NCBI GenBank assembly: GCA_963853835.1
Contig: OY970827.1
Coordinates: forward strand, 75,797,734-75,861,733
DNA: 64,000 bases
Direction of reading: 5' to 3'
DNA from: Calendula officinalis
Lineage: Eukaryota; Streptophyta; Magnoliopsida; Asterales; Asteraceae
The position numbers were made by a program, and so were the translations under genes. The notes under the pieces are model-generated. The model saw only the letters and a program-made list of their open reading frames with translations, did no database searches and was not told where the DNA came from. This document shows, in pieces, positions 22,863 to 34,800 of the stretch (position 1 is its first letter; every line of letters starts with the position of its first letter).

Positions 22863-23090
22863 AGTCTTTATTAATGCACTAAGATATTTGAAAGATATGC
22901 ATAGGATTCCGTCTTCAAGATTAGTGTCTCACTTCACTTTCGATATTTTAATACACCTTATATCTTTTTTTTATCTTCTTCACATTCGTGTCTTGACATC
23001 GTCAGAGATCTTTCATAAGTAATGGTGCTTCGGTCTTCGAATGTATTCAAGATTTAGTCTTCTATATTAAACAAGAACTATACATTTTAA

Positions 23091-23268
23091 GAGAAATGAT
23101 ATTGGTTCATATCATTTGTGCCTATTTATGTGCTTATTAATTTGATCATGATAAATGTTAAAATTAATGGATGATATAAGGAAACAGAATTAGTGGATTA
23201 TACATGTCAGATTTAGAAGTGAGTAGGAATATTAGTAGTGGGAAAATTAAGAAGAAATATTATTTCTC
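23091..23268. mobile_element. MITE family with agaaatgatattg ends, copy 1
   Basis: About 178 bp from gagaaatgatattgg to aatattatttctc. It contains the shared words aatttgatcatgataaatg, agtggattacacatgtca and gagtaggaa. Other copies are near 25155, 36003 and 63320. Confidence 0.65.
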
Positions 23269-23812
23269 ACATTTTAACATAAAATAGTTATAGCTCCAAA
23301 AGTCTTACGATGAAGAAGCACCAATACAACAATTGTGTCTATAATATAATATTTTTAACGTACAAATATAATATTGTATAAGATCTTCGATACATATGAA
23401 CATGCGTGCCTGCTAGAACAGATATGCAAGTCCATGAAGACGATGCTATATATGATTTGGAAAATATTTTTATTTAACACAATTTATTTTGTATTACTCC
23501 GTATTATATTTTTAGATGCATGAATAATCTTCAAAAGTCAAATCCACGTTTTTGATCGTAATCTTTGACTTTTAATATTCAATCTCTAAAAATGTCAAAC
23601 GAGTCGATTTTTGTAAGTTTAGCTTTCTAGATTAATGAGTATGACAAATTGCTATGGATTTGAAACCTCGAAGTTTCCAAATTTGGTGTTTCCAACGATC
23701 AAATTTGTTTCCAAACGAACTTGAAATACATGAGATAGATTATCCCCACTTTTATCGATTCGAGTAGGTTTGAGCTGATCAAAATGATACATAATATTTT
23801 CATGATGATAAC

Positions 23813-24362
23813 TGAGGTGTTAAAAGGATCCATCCGAATCCGATTATGCTAGTCGGGTCAGGTGTATTCGGATCTTATGTTGGTATCGGAATTATTTAAC
23901 CCGACCTGACACACCTAATGGGTATCGGGTTAGGATTATTTGCATTTATCGACCTGATTGAAGTTTATAGTTTTTTCCTCTTAAAATTTAAGAATTAAGA
24001 TTGAAGAATAACAAATGATATTTTAAAAAAATTATGTTCGATGGCGATGATATAATAATATTATTTTTAAAGTAATAGAATTATGTTAATTTCTCAAAAC
24101 TTATAGAGCATTGGTTATATGATTCTCTTTTTAGAACCATCTAATATAATTCTGTTTATAAATTGGTTATATGGTTTTGTTCTAATTCAATGGATAACAA
24201 AAGTATTATAAATTTTAAGATAAATTTTAACTCACCGTGGGCGTGAAATTATTAAAAACTTCAAAACTTATAACTTTTTATCAACTAGAATTATGTCACC
24301 TGATCAACCCGAACCGATCAACCTAATTAAAGCCAAACATGACAACCTAATTTGACACCCTA
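23813..24362. mobile_element. hAT-type element with CCCGACC words
   Basis: The termini are tgaggtgttaaaa and tttgacaccctaa. A perfect 8-bp duplication atgataac is at 23805-23812 and 24363-24370. Interior words are cgggtcagg, cccgacctga and gatcaacccgaacc. It has no coding capacity. Its interior resembles 49790-50304. Confidence 0.8.
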
Positions 24363-24664
24363 ATGATAACTAGAAGTGTAAATCCATAAGATTATCTTAA
24401 AAAAGTATATATTAAAGGTTCGTAGGATCAACTTATATGAAAACTTAATCACAGGCTCAAAAATTATAGGAAGTGTCTTTTACACAACAAAAATTTATTC
24501 ACAACACAACCTATGTTTTGATTTACTTATACATTCTAATTTAAAATTTGTGCACAATACTGAGTAAGTAATTTTTATGATATAAATATTATTTCCCAAA
24601 AATATATGTTAAACACCACAAAGCAGGAGCATTGACTAGCTGCAAACGTGTAAGATATAACTAT

Positions 24665-24840
24665 ATAAAACCACTTGGTATAGATCAAGTGTTACCAGAG
24701 AAATCTTGAGATGTTTTCCTTCATAACGTCTCGAGTTTAACTTTTGCTGAAAGTTTTTTTCTCAGACGAATAGGTAGTGTGATTTACTCCCCACAGGTGG
24801 AGCGTTCAAGGAAAAAAATATACTATCCGTTATGGATGTT
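24665..24840 (+). repeat. Candidate SINE-like repeat, copy 2
   Basis: Parallel in order to 17448-17660: aaaccacttggtatagatca, gttttccttcataacg, ctcgagtttaacttttgctg, gaataggtagtgtgatttac, tccccacaggtgg. It could be a tRNA-derived SINE, but the box motifs are weak. Confidence 0.4.
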
Positions 24841-25154
24841 AGTATCCGACTCAAAGCTGTAATAAAAACTAACCGTTTAAAAAAAGACAATATACCATTT
24901 CAAATTAATGTTAATGTTGAAAATGGGATTGAGATGGACACATAGAGGCATATAGCATATACTTTACTTATGTTCTGTACATGAACGTTTGGGCATGTGT
25001 ACTTAAGACAATTACGTATACCCTTAGTATTTTTTTTAAAAATGTTTGATGATATTAGAACCGACAATAATAGATAATAGCTGACTTGTGAAATTTATTC
25101 TTTTTAAATAGATACACGTGAAATGCATGTAAATGGATGAAGTAGTGTGTATTT

Positions 25155-25329
25155 AAGGTAATGGTATTGCTTTCTAATATTTATTTTTATTTATCTTCAT
25201 ACTCATTAGATCATGACATGTATAAATGAATAATATTAAGATAGAGAATTAGTGGATTACACATGTCATCTTATCAAGGGGATAGGAAGATGAGTGAGAA
25301 CAAATAATAGAAAGAAATATCATTTATCA
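25155..25329. mobile_element. MITE family with agaaatgatattg ends, copy 2
   Basis: About 175 bp, from aatggtattgctttct to aagaaatatcattt. It shares agtggattacacatgtcat and gataggaagatgagt with the other copies. Confidence 0.6.
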
Positions 25330-25340
25330 TGTTATAATAC

Positions 25341-26501
25341 CTCTATAGAGAAATGTTCAAGGTAGTCCAAGAATTTTGGCTAGTCCTAAGGGACAATTAA
25401 TAGCCATTGGATAAAAAAAAAAGTCAAATGTCAAGATCAAGATTCAAACCATACAAGCACATGTGCTTCAATCATCAATACCCCACCCACCTCCGGCGGC
25501 CGGCGGCGGCCAGAGGTGGCCGCCCGCGGTGGTGACCGGCGGTGGTGTTCGTGACTGGAAGCACATGTGTTTGAAACACATGTGTTTTGAAAATAAAGGA
25601 GTGTATATGTACAGCCAAGCACATGTGTTTCAAGTAATGAAGCACATGTGTTTCATAACGTCAAGCACATGAGCTTCGTGATTCAAACACAAATGACTTG
25701 CTTGTAAGTTACATGTGTTCAGGAACAAAAACACATGTGCTTGACTTTATGAAGCACATGTGCTTCATAATGATATGTTCGTCACTTGTTTTGATTTTTT
25801 TTCCTTCTTAGTGAAGCACATGTGTTTCATAACGTCAAGCACATGTGCTTCGTGATTCAAACACAAATGACTTGCTTGTAAGTTACATGTGTTCAGGAAC
25901 AAAAACACATGTGCTTGGCTTTATGAAGCACATGTGCTTCATAATGATATGTTCATCACTTGTTTTGATTTTTTTTCTTGTTAGTGAAGCACATGTGTTT
26001 CATAACGTCGAGCACATGTGCTTCATAATGATATGTTCGTCACTTATTTTGATTTTTTTTCTTGTTAGTGAAGCACATGTGTTTCATAACGTCAAGCACA
26101 CATGTGCTTCGTTTGCTCCCCTGTGTGTTTAGGAATTCATGTTTTAGTGACTTGAAACACATGTGTTTCGTGACCTGAAGCACATGTGCTTCGAAGTAAT
26201 ATGTTGTGTTTAAGTGAAGCACATGTGTTTCAATACATAAATACCACCACCACCCCATTACCACCAACACCTTCACTGTCAGCCACCACCACCGCCACCG
26301 GCCGGCCGCTGGCGGACGGCGGCGGACGGCGGTGGTCGGCGGCGGCGGCGGCCGGCGGACGGCGGCCGGAGGTGGCCGCCGGAGGTGGCTGTAGGTGGCT
26401 GTTAGGTGGGGGATTTGATCTTGACCATCTTGATCCAATGGCTAGGATTTATTCCTTGGGAGTATGTAAAACCCTTGGACTTCCTAGAATACACCTCTAC
26501 C
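25341..26501. mobile_element. Expanded TIR element full of CATG palindromes
   Basis: The termini match 15058-15436 (left aggtagtccaagaatttt, right aacccttggacttcctagaa). The core holds two GC-rich ccggcgg blocks (25490-25560 and 26280-26400). Between them are dozens of agcacatgtgcttc-type palindromes, organised partly as a tandem repeat of about 173 bp (starts near 25637, 25813, 25984 truncated, and 26068 partial). Several frames across it look open only because the palindrome lacks stops; I do not regard them as genes. Confidence 0.75.
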
Positions 26502-27365
26502 TCTGTATTAGTACACTTTCTATTTATCGTTATTACGAAATAAGTAATATATTTTAAAATTTATCTTATTTTGTAAAAAAAAAAAAAAAAATTAGATACA
26601 TCATTCACTAACTACACACTTTAATATTGTGAAAATACGTCTATGATAAGGCGCGATAAGGCGCGCCTTATGACGAGGCTTTTGTAAGGCGACTGGAAAA
26701 ATTAAATTTAAAAAAAATATGATTACATATATAATTATAAATTTAGATGTAACACTTTTCGTGAACTTTATATATGAATTGTTATATAAATCAGTAGATC
26801 TATAAAAAAATTAATTTGATATACGTACATATATAAATTATATAAAAAAAATCCGCGTTAAGTTACGCCTTGAAAAACGTCATGGCTTGCCATGACTTGA
26901 GGCTTGATGTTGCCGTCATACCACTCCTTACACTTTCTAGAACCCTGGTTTCAATCAAGATTTGGATACTGCTTTTTAGGGTTTCAATCAAGATTGCCGA
27001 CTTAAGGGTTTATCGTGGGTTTTAGCAGATCGAGGTTTGGATAATGTAAGATTAACCGACTTCTGTTATTTATAGTTTTCGAAATTAACCTGCAAAAAGT
27101 CACAAATACCCTTCGAATCATAGCATAACGGCTATTTCCACGGGGTTAGTTTGGTAATTTTATCGATTTTAAGAGTAAACCGCCGATCAGTAGTAACTAA
27201 GTATCAGTATTATAAACATCAGCAGTAACTGAGATTTTAACTCCTTAAAGACTGATCAGTAGTAACTAGAAACTACAATCAGTAGTAAGTGAATAACCAG
27301 TAGTAAACTTTTAATAACTTAATTAATATTATACAAAAACTTTACATATGAGAATTTTATGAGAT
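26502..27365. other. Repeat-derived stretch ahead of the copia element
   Basis: Bases 26640-26935 hold AAGGCG/CGCCTT words of another small element without clear ends. Bases 27180-27310 carry repeated cagtagtaact words, as in the copia LTR, and are probably the 3' untranslated part of that retrotransposon. No gene supported. Confidence 0.45.
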
Positions 27366-30300
27366 TTAATTTATAAAAATCATTCCAATAATGTTAACTA
27401 AAAAGTTAAACCTTCCTACATCAAATGCTTTTGTAAAAAGATCTGCTAGTTGATTATCAGTATGAATTTTAACCACTTTAATTAATTTCTTTTCATTACA
27501 ATCTCTTATGAAATGAAATCTGATTTCAATATGTTTAGTTTTTGAATGTTTTACTGGGTTGTTCACAATACTAATTGCACTTTGATTATCTATAAAGATA
27601 GGAGTTTTAAGAATAGACATACCAAAGTCCATGAGTTGATTTTGAATCCATAGTACTTGAGCACAACATGCAGATGCAGCTACATACTCTGCCTCTGCAG
27701 AAGATGTTGAAACATTTGTTTGCTTCTTGCATTGCCATGACACAAGTCTTGATCCAAAGAATTGACATCCACCAGTAGTTGACTTTCTATCCAAGCATTC
27801 ACCACCATAATCACTATCTGTGTATGCTGTAAGTTCAAAAGGTGAGTCATGTGGATACCAAAGACCTAGTGATGGTTTCCCTTTCAAGTATCTAAAGATT
27901 CTTTTGACTGCTTGCAAATGTAGTTCCTTTGGTTTTGCTTGATACCTGGCACACACACAAACACTGTACATAATGTCAGGTCTAGATGCAGTTAAATACA
28001 TTAAGGAACCTATCATTGATCTATATAGATGTTCATCTACATCCTCCCCCTCAATGTCAGGATGTAGGTGTTTATGTGTTTCCATAGGAGTGCTTGCACT
28101 TTTGCAGTCTTTCATTGAAAACTTTTCTAATATTTCTTTGACATATTTTGATTGATTGATCAAAATACCATCTGGTTTTTGATTAACTTGGAGTCCAAGA
28201 AAGAAGTTCATTGGACCCATTGAGCTCATCTTGAATTTGATCTGCATTAGTTCTTCAAATTCTTTGCACAGTTGATCATTTGTTGATCCAAAGATGATAT
28301 CATCTACATATATTTGAACAAGTAGGATGTCATTTTTGACCTTCTTGGTGAAGAGAGTCTTGTCAATGGCACCTCTTTGGAATTTTTTCTTTAACAGGTA
28401 TGATGATAGTGTGTCATACCAAGCTCTTGGTGCCTGATGCAAACCATAAAGAGCTTTGTCTAGTTTGAACACATAATCATCATGCTCAGGATCTTCAAAT
28501 CCTGGAGGTTGACACACATACACTTCTTCTTCTATTTTTCCATATAAGAAAGCACTCTTTACATCCATTTGATAGACTTTGAACCTTTTGAATGAAGCAT
28601 ATGCCAGAAAAATTCTTATTGCTTCAATCCTTGCAACAGGTGCATATACTTCATCATAGTCTATTCCTTCTTCTTGAATGTATCCTTGTGCTACAAGTCT
28701 GGCTTTGTTTTTTATTACTATTCCTCTTTCATCCTTTTTGTTTCTAAAGATCCATCTGGTTCCAATGGCTCTTTTTCCTTTTGGAAGAGGTACTAAAGTC
28801 CAAACTGCTTGTAACTTGAATTGAAGAAGTTCTTCTTGCATAGCTTCAATCCAATTGGAATGTTTCATGGCTTGTTGAATCTTTTTAGGTTCATCCTGTG
28901 ATAGAAAACATGCAAACAAACATTCATTAGATATTAGACTTATATTACAAGTATTATTGTTTAAACTTGAGTTAAATTTGCTTATTGTCTGCATATTGGA
29001 ATTGACATCACTTAGAACAAGATATAAATGATGATTCTTTTGAGCTCTTGAGTTGGAAGTTTTGTCAACAACTATTTGACTATCAAGATTTGACTCATTA
29101 GATTCAGGGACTTGTGCATCTGTCCAGTTTTCTTCTTGAGTTTCTGAATCTTCTTGGTCTTCTTGATCTTCTTCATTGATACTGTTGTTAATAACATCAT
29201 TGTTGAAATTAAGTGTTTGTGAGTTATTACTGGTATTAGTATTATTTCTTGCAGTATTATCATTTAGGGTTTCTGAGTTCCTACTGGTGTCAGTATCATC
29301 ACTTGAGTTTTCAGGATTTTGATTTTCTGAGTTGTTACTGACATTAGTGTGGTTTGTACTTTCAGAGTTGATACTATCCTCAGTATTAAATGGAGAATCA
29401 GTATTAACAATGATATACTGCAACAGGTTTTGACTTCCATTAAATGATGATGAACCTTCTTTGGTTGGTTGATTATTTGAGTCACCTGCATTAAAATTAA
29501 AACTAAAATCAAGAGATTTTGTTAGTGAGTCAATATTAAATAACCAATCTAGATCATTTCCCTTTTCATTCATAAGATTTTTGTTAAAGGATACATCTGC
29601 ACTTTCTTCAATGATCCTTAGTCTTTTATTGAATACTCTGTATGCTTTGCTTTGAGTTGAGTATCCTACAAAGATTCCATCAACCGCTTTGCAGTCAAAC
29701 TTACCAATTTTTTCTCTTGTAATTAAGATAGTACAAGGACACCCAAATGATTTTAGAAAACTTATTGAAGGTTTTCTTTTGTTAAAAAGTTCATATGGTG
29801 TTTTAAAGTGAGGCTTAACTATTAATACTCTGTTTTGAACATAACAAGCACTATTAACAGCTTCAGCCCAAAAAGTTATTGGTAATTTGGCATCTGCAAG
29901 CATATATCTTGCTACTTCAATGATTGTTCTATTTCTTCTTTCGGCTACACCATTTTGTTGAGGAGTTCTAGGAGAGCTGTACTGCCTGTCAATACCTTTA
30001 AGATCACAAAAAGAGATTAGATTTTCATTTTTAAATTATGTGCCATTGTCACATCTAATGGCTTTCACTTTAAGATCTCTTGTATTTTCCAGTTTGATTA
30101 TTAGGTTCTTGATGATTTCACTTGTTTCATCTTTAGTCCTGAGAAAGAGTACCCAAGTAAATCTAGAAAAATCATCAGTAATAACTAGACAGTATTGATT
30201 CTTTCCTATACTCATTACATTTATAGGCCCAAATAAATCCATGTGAAGTACCTGCAATGGGTTAGAAATAGAGTTGATAGTTTTGGACTTATGAGAAGTC

Positions 30301-31167
30301 TTGTGCTGCTTACCTTTTAGGCATGCAACACAATGATGATCACACATGAATTGTTTTTGTGGTAAACCAACTACTAAGTTCTTTTTGACCAAATTGTTCA
30401 TGTTTTTAAAGTTTGTGTGACACATCCTTCTGTGCCATAATTATGATTCATTTGTGTTTGCCTTGGATATAAAACAGTTGATCTCATTTGGAGAAATGAT
30501 TTCTCCCCCTATATCCAGGCAATACACATTATTTCTCCTTGGTGTTCTCAAAACAACAAATTTTTCATCTAAAATAAAGTCAGGAGAAAGAATAATGCAC
30601 TATGTATCTGTAAAAAGAATTTTATTCTTTTTATCACATACTTGTGAGACACTAACCAGATTGTATTGAAGTTCAGCAACATAAAGTACATTATCAAATG
30701 TAATCTTACCATTTCATACAATACCTTTACCAATGATACGACCACCTTTAGGATTTTCACCAAAAGCAACATAACCACCATCATATTTTTCAAAGTTTCT
30801 GAGAATTTGAAGATTCCCAGTCATGTGCCTAGAGCGTCCACTATCAATGTGTCATGTATTCACCTGGATGTTCTGCACAAAAGAAAATTAAGTTAATTCT
30901 TTTTGGGAACCCAAGCTTGTTTTGTCTTGGGTTCATCCTTTTTAATGAAGATTTTACTACGAGTGGTTTGGTTGATACTGCTCTTTGGTGTTACTACTGA
31001 TTTCTGTTTTGTTGACCATTTGTTCTGCTTTGATTTGGTTACTACTGATGGATCAGTAGTAACTCTGTGAAAGTATTTTTTGTACTTATCAGTAGTATTT
31101 GTGTAGTTATATCTTACTGCATCGTATCTTGGATACAGATTAGTTGGATATCTTTGATTGTTTCTTC
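27366..31167 (-). pseudogene. copia pol remnant (protease, integrase, RT, RNase H)
   Basis: The RT and RNase H part (29903-27366) is open for 845 codons. It shows the copia RT core KARLVAQGY, MDVKSAFLYG and the catalytic YVDD, followed by RNase H with DSDYGG and SSAEAEYVAA. The integrase core with LHMDLFGP and TDDFSRFTW lies at 30425-30036, and the protease DSG triad region is near 30830-30850. Premature stops in one shared frame occur at 30036, 30441, 30600, 30714 and 30852. The frame changes near 30890 and near 31200. No function is expected. Confidence 0.85.
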
Positions 31168-32541
31168 TTATAGTCGTATTTGCTGAGGAATTATGATAAT
31201 TTCTATGTTTTCTTTTATTTTCAAACTTGTGACTTGATAAACTTTTTGATCTGTTATTTGATAAACTTTAATCTGATTTTCTAAGTCTGCTATAACCCCA
31301 TTAAATTCTATTCTTCTTTTTCTGTTTTTAATTAAATCCTCATTGATTTCTTTTGTTTCCTTTTCAAGAGTTTTAAATAATTTAATGCATTCAGGAGAGC
31401 ATGATTTAGAATTTACCTCTGATTTAGGTTCAGAGAAGGCCATTAGAGCTTGATTTTGAGCATGTTCTTCAGCTTGAAAGCTCCAGTCATATCCTAGTCC
31501 CTCTTGGGATACAAGTGCAGATGAGTTTGTCCTTTTGTCTTTGTTAGGACATTCGCTGGCAAAGTGACCAAGATTGCTACAGTTATAGCATTTAACTTTG
31601 GTTTTGTCAAAACCTGCCCTATCACGTTTGTTGAAGCTCAAGCTTGATCTACCAGTTCTCTTTAGGAATTTCTTGGTTCTGAAACTGAGCATAGCCATCT
31701 GCCATTTGATATCCATCTCCTCAAGATCATTAGGATTTATTTGCTCCAAATCTTCACTAATTAATGCAGTATGCACATGACTAGTGAAGAAGGATTCTCT
31801 GGCAATGTCTTCTGATTCCTTTGCCTTTCCTATTGTAGCATCTTGATTTGTACCTGCAGTGGACACAAAAGCAGCATTGTTTGAATTTAAAATAGGAGTT
31901 TTCTGACTTACCTCAGATTCGAACACTCTTAAGTCATTGTAGAGTTCATCAGGCTCCTTTTCTTCTAAAGCATCACTTTGTCTATATACCACAGTATACA
32001 TAGACCATTCTTCACTTAGAGATCTGAGAAACTTTCTATTGACATCATCTTTGTCTGGTTGAACTCCAACTTGGTTGACTTCACCAATAAGTTTATTGAA
32101 TTTATCAAAAACTTGTGACAAAGATTCATTCTTTTGTCCTTTGAAGTTTTCAAACTCTTGTTTCATCACAGATTTCATGTTTCTTTTTGTGCTCTTAGTA
32201 CCCACAAACCTTTTCTCCAAGGCTTGCCATAGTAGTTTTGCATCATCAAATTCAACAAATAGATGTTGATAGTCATTAGGAATTGCAAGCAATAAGGTAC
32301 TTAAAGCTTTTAATTCAGTTCCTCTGTCCTTCCTTTCCTTGTCACTTTTGATCTTGTCAGTCTCAGTTGATGTGCTGGTTGTGGCAATTGGAATGGTTTT
32401 GTTACCTTCCAACACAACTTCCCACATGGAGTAATCAGTAATAAGCATGTATTGCTTAATTCTGTTTTTCCACATCCCAAAGTTATTGGGAGTGAGGATG
32501 GGGATTTTGTTTGCTTGTGTGTTTTCATTGTTTTCAGACAT
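31168..32541 (-). CDS. copia gag (UBN2-type, CCHC zinc knuckle)
   Basis: A 457-residue frame starts at MSENNENTQ, just downstream of the primer-binding site. It has the gag core (NNFGMWKNRIKQYML and LWQALEKRFVG), an acidic mid-region and the CCHC knuckle CYNCSNLGHFASECP that binds RNA. The C-terminus is cut by a frame change relative to pol. The remaining element is defective, so this is a surviving reading frame and not an active gene. Confidence 0.8.
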   Translation of the reverse strand: MSENNENTQANKIPILTPNNFGMWKNRIKQYMLITDYSMWEVVLEGNKTIPIATTSTSTETDKIKSDKERKDRGTELKALSTLLLAIPNDYQHLFVEFDDAKLLWQALEKRFVGTKSTKRNMKSVMKQEFENFKGQKNESLSQVFDKFNKLIGEVNQVGVQPDKDDVNRKFLRSLSEEWSMYTVVYRQSDALEEKEPDELYNDLRVFESEVSQKTPILNSNNAAFVSTAGTNQDATIGKAKESEDIARESFFTSHVHTALISEDLEQINPNDLEEMDIKWQMAMLSFRTKKFLKRTGRSSLSFNKRDRAGFDKTKVKCYNCSNLGHFASECPNKDKRTNSSALVSQEGLGYDWSFQAEEHAQNQALMAFSEPKSEVNSKSCSPECIKLFKTLEKETKEINEDLIKNRKRRIEFNGVIADLENQIKVYQITDQKVYQVTSLKIKENIEIIIIPQQIRL

Positions 32542-32625
32542 GATGAAAACTTTGTTTGTGAAATAAATGAAAACTTTTGTGAGTTCTTGATTCGTAGATC
32601 TAGAGTACAAAGCTCTGATATCACT

Positions 32626-33184
32626 TGTCAAGATCGATTAACCAAAACAGTTAATAAACACAATGATCTACTCAACAATAGAAGTTACAGCGGATTAACA
32701 CTATGTTGATTTAATCAAGAACAATAAACTGTAAATAATTATATGAATAAGAACACAGTTATCACAAAAAAGCTTCAATGTATATTGATTCGAATGAGTT
32801 ACAATACACATGTATGTTTACAATTCATAAGGAACTATATATAATAGTCCTTGAAGCCTAACTATTTACCCTAGTTATTCTAGGATACGATTACAATCGA
32901 ATTACAAAAGATATTAATTCTAAACAAACTTTCCTAAGATCTCGGACTCGATAAACTCCATAAATAAGTTGATCAGTATCAACTTTGAACGATCAGTAGT
33001 AAATCCATCGAGCAGTAGTAAATGATAACATCAATAGTAATAACCAAGATCAGTAGTAAGTTGTATCTTCAGTAGTAATTCACATATCAGTATCAAGTAG
33101 TTATAGCAGCACTAACTCTTGATTCTTGATCTGCAGCATCAGTAATAAACATGCAATCAGTAATATATCATTTATATCCCAACA
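32626..33184 (-). repeat. 5' LTR of the copia element
   Basis: 559 bp, beginning TGTTGGGATATAAATG and ending TTGACA on the minus strand (TG...CA ends), directly before the primer-binding site. It contains at least six ttactactgatc-like words. It is inserted in the GC-rich repeat that continues from 33185. Confidence 0.75.
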
Positions 33185-33639
33185 GCCCCCCCAACGCCGT
33201 GGGGGCTTGGAGTGGTGGAGGAAGCAAGCAGACAACGGGAGGCCACATGGCGTTAGGGGTTGCTTTTTGATCGATGGTGGCTTGTGATTGGGTGGTGGGT
33301 ATTTTCTTTTTTATTTTATTTAAAATTTAATGAAATAAAATGATGTGGTGTGGTGTGGTGGGTATTTCCTAGAGATGATGTGGTGTGGTGGTGGTGTGGT
33401 TGCTGAGAGGGCAATGATGTGACAGGAAAATTTGGTGTATGGTGTAGTACCCATACTCCATAGCCTTAGCTATCTATCATCATGATAAGTGATATAAATA
33501 TCAGTTTCCAATAAAATAAGGATCGCTATCTTGAAACCACTCGTGAGTCGTGATATCTGAATCAATACTTGAAATTAAATGTAACCAATGAAATAGGGAT
33601 TACGATTTTGACACCTCTCAATTTAAGGTATTTATTTTA
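33185..33639. other. GC-rich repeat next to the LTR, then AT-rich spacer
   Basis: Bases 33185-33475 run from gccccccccaacgccgtggg through ggtggtggt and tgtggtgtgg words to acccatactccatagcctta. This looks like one end of a repeat family interrupted by the retrotransposon. No gene seen. Confidence 0.4.
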
Positions 33640-34105
33640 TCTTACTACTATATAAAGCATTTAGGCCTACCATATTAGGCAAGTTTAAGGAGCTCCTTAA
33701 ACTTAATTTTAAGGACCTTTCCACTTTTGTTAGTTAGTTATTTACCTTAAAAAATAATAAATCACGGCTTATAAGATTCGAACCCAAGACATCTCCTAAG
33801 TTATCACTATGTGTTAACCACTTGCTATACATTACACTTTATTTCAAACCACTCACACTTAATACATTAGGCTGTTATTATAACCATTTATCCCAATAAC
33901 ATTAAATATACGATGGTGTAAATCATCAACTCTTATCAATGTCGGCACCTACCATCACTACATTTGACCATCACTAATGTCGGCACCTACCATCACTACG
34001 CACCACCACTCATCACCATCGCTATTGCCACCACCACCGTTACTATCGTCACTTTGAAATATAGTTACGGGTACCCGCCGCCGCATTGCGCGGGTACCCT
34101 GCTAG
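33640..34105 (+). mobile_element. Non-autonomous Helitron
   Basis: 466 bp. It starts TCTTACTACTATATAAAG, has a GC-rich 3' hairpin around cgggtacc...gcgggtaccc (34068-34099) and ends CTAG. It is inserted between A (33639) and T (34106). A TC start, a hairpin before a CTRR end and AT insertion without duplication are the Helitron signature. There is no Rep/helicase gene. It contains a SINE-like head at 33750-33835. Confidence 0.8.
33750..33835 (-). repeat. tRNA-derived SINE-like head inside the Helitron
   Basis: On the minus strand: A-box-like tagcaagtggttaacaca, then about 27 bases later the B-box-like gggttcgaatctt. The order and spacing fit a tRNA-related SINE 5' end. It is not a functional tRNA because no cloverleaf is evident. 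Confidence 0.45.
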
Positions 34106-34440
34106 TATTATCTGATAAATTTAAAACTTTGAAGTCAAATTCATGAGATGGAAGGTTATGACTTTCTGATTTCGATTCTTACAATGTTAGACCAGTCAAA
34201 TATTTATACACATACAAAAGTTGTTTTGATTTGAAAACTTCAAGCCGATTTCAAAAGTATTAGAACCATGGAGCTAACAATTCATTCTATAAATGTGTAT
34301 AATTTAAATATCAACATGTTAATTGACTGAAAATACCTACCTTTCTTATTAGAATTAATACAGATATACATAAATTTTTTGGAGGCAGTTTGAATAATTA
34401 CTAAAAGAGAAATGATAATTTGAATAATTACTAAAATATA

Positions 34441-34800
34441 CTGTTGGACTGGTTCAATTCCCAATTAAGACTGATATACTTCAATCTTCTTAAAATAGAG
34501 CGTGCGACTAGTCGACTCCATAGAGCAGCACTAACTTGAGCAACACTAAGTGTTGAGCAATACTAACGAGCAGTAGTAATAAGGGTGGGCAATACTAACG
34601 AGTAGTAGTAACAAGGGTGGGCAGTACTAACGAGCAGTAGTAACAAGACTGAGCAATACTAACGAGTAGTAGTAGTAGTAACAAGGTGAGCAGTACTAAC
34701 TCGGACATGTGGCCGTGTTCTAGCGGAGTAGCACGAGGATCTTAGTCGCACGGTCTATTTTATGAAGAATTGAGAATACCAACATTTTTTAGGGAATTTT
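34441..34800. repeat. LTR-like fragment with tandem TTACTACTGCTC words
   Basis: Inverted ends taaaatagagcgtgcgacta (34491) and tagtcgcacggtctatttta (to 34762) agree at 19 of 20 positions. Beyond them each side continues outward to a TGTTGG-type start, as in copia LTRs. Between them, about four tandem units of gcagtactaacgagcagtag occur, related to the words in the 32626-33184 LTR. Probably two LTR pieces placed head to head, or a rearranged solo LTR. Confidence 0.5.

Larger units (their letters stand above)
27366..33184 (-). mobile_element. Decayed Ty1/copia LTR retrotransposon
   Basis: Read on the minus strand: 5' LTR (33184-32626), a primer-binding site resembling the initiator tRNA-Met complement (tgatatcagagc next to the LTR), gag, protease, integrase, reverse transcriptase and RNase H. 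Integrase before reverse transcriptase is the copia order. I found no second LTR or polypurine tract beyond the end of pol at 27366, so the 3' end seems lost. Several in-frame stops and frame changes show that it is dead. Confidence 0.85.

Noticed and set aside
25437..26557. Overlapping open frames on both strands rich in His-Met-Cys-Phe or Pro/Arg
   Set aside because: They come from the CATG palindrome array and the GC-rich ccggcgg blocks. Both strands are open in parallel, there is no domain, and the whole lies inside a transposon.
26640..26935. AAGGCG-rich patch as a delimited transposon
   Set aside because: Words recur but I could not find matching ends or a target duplication.
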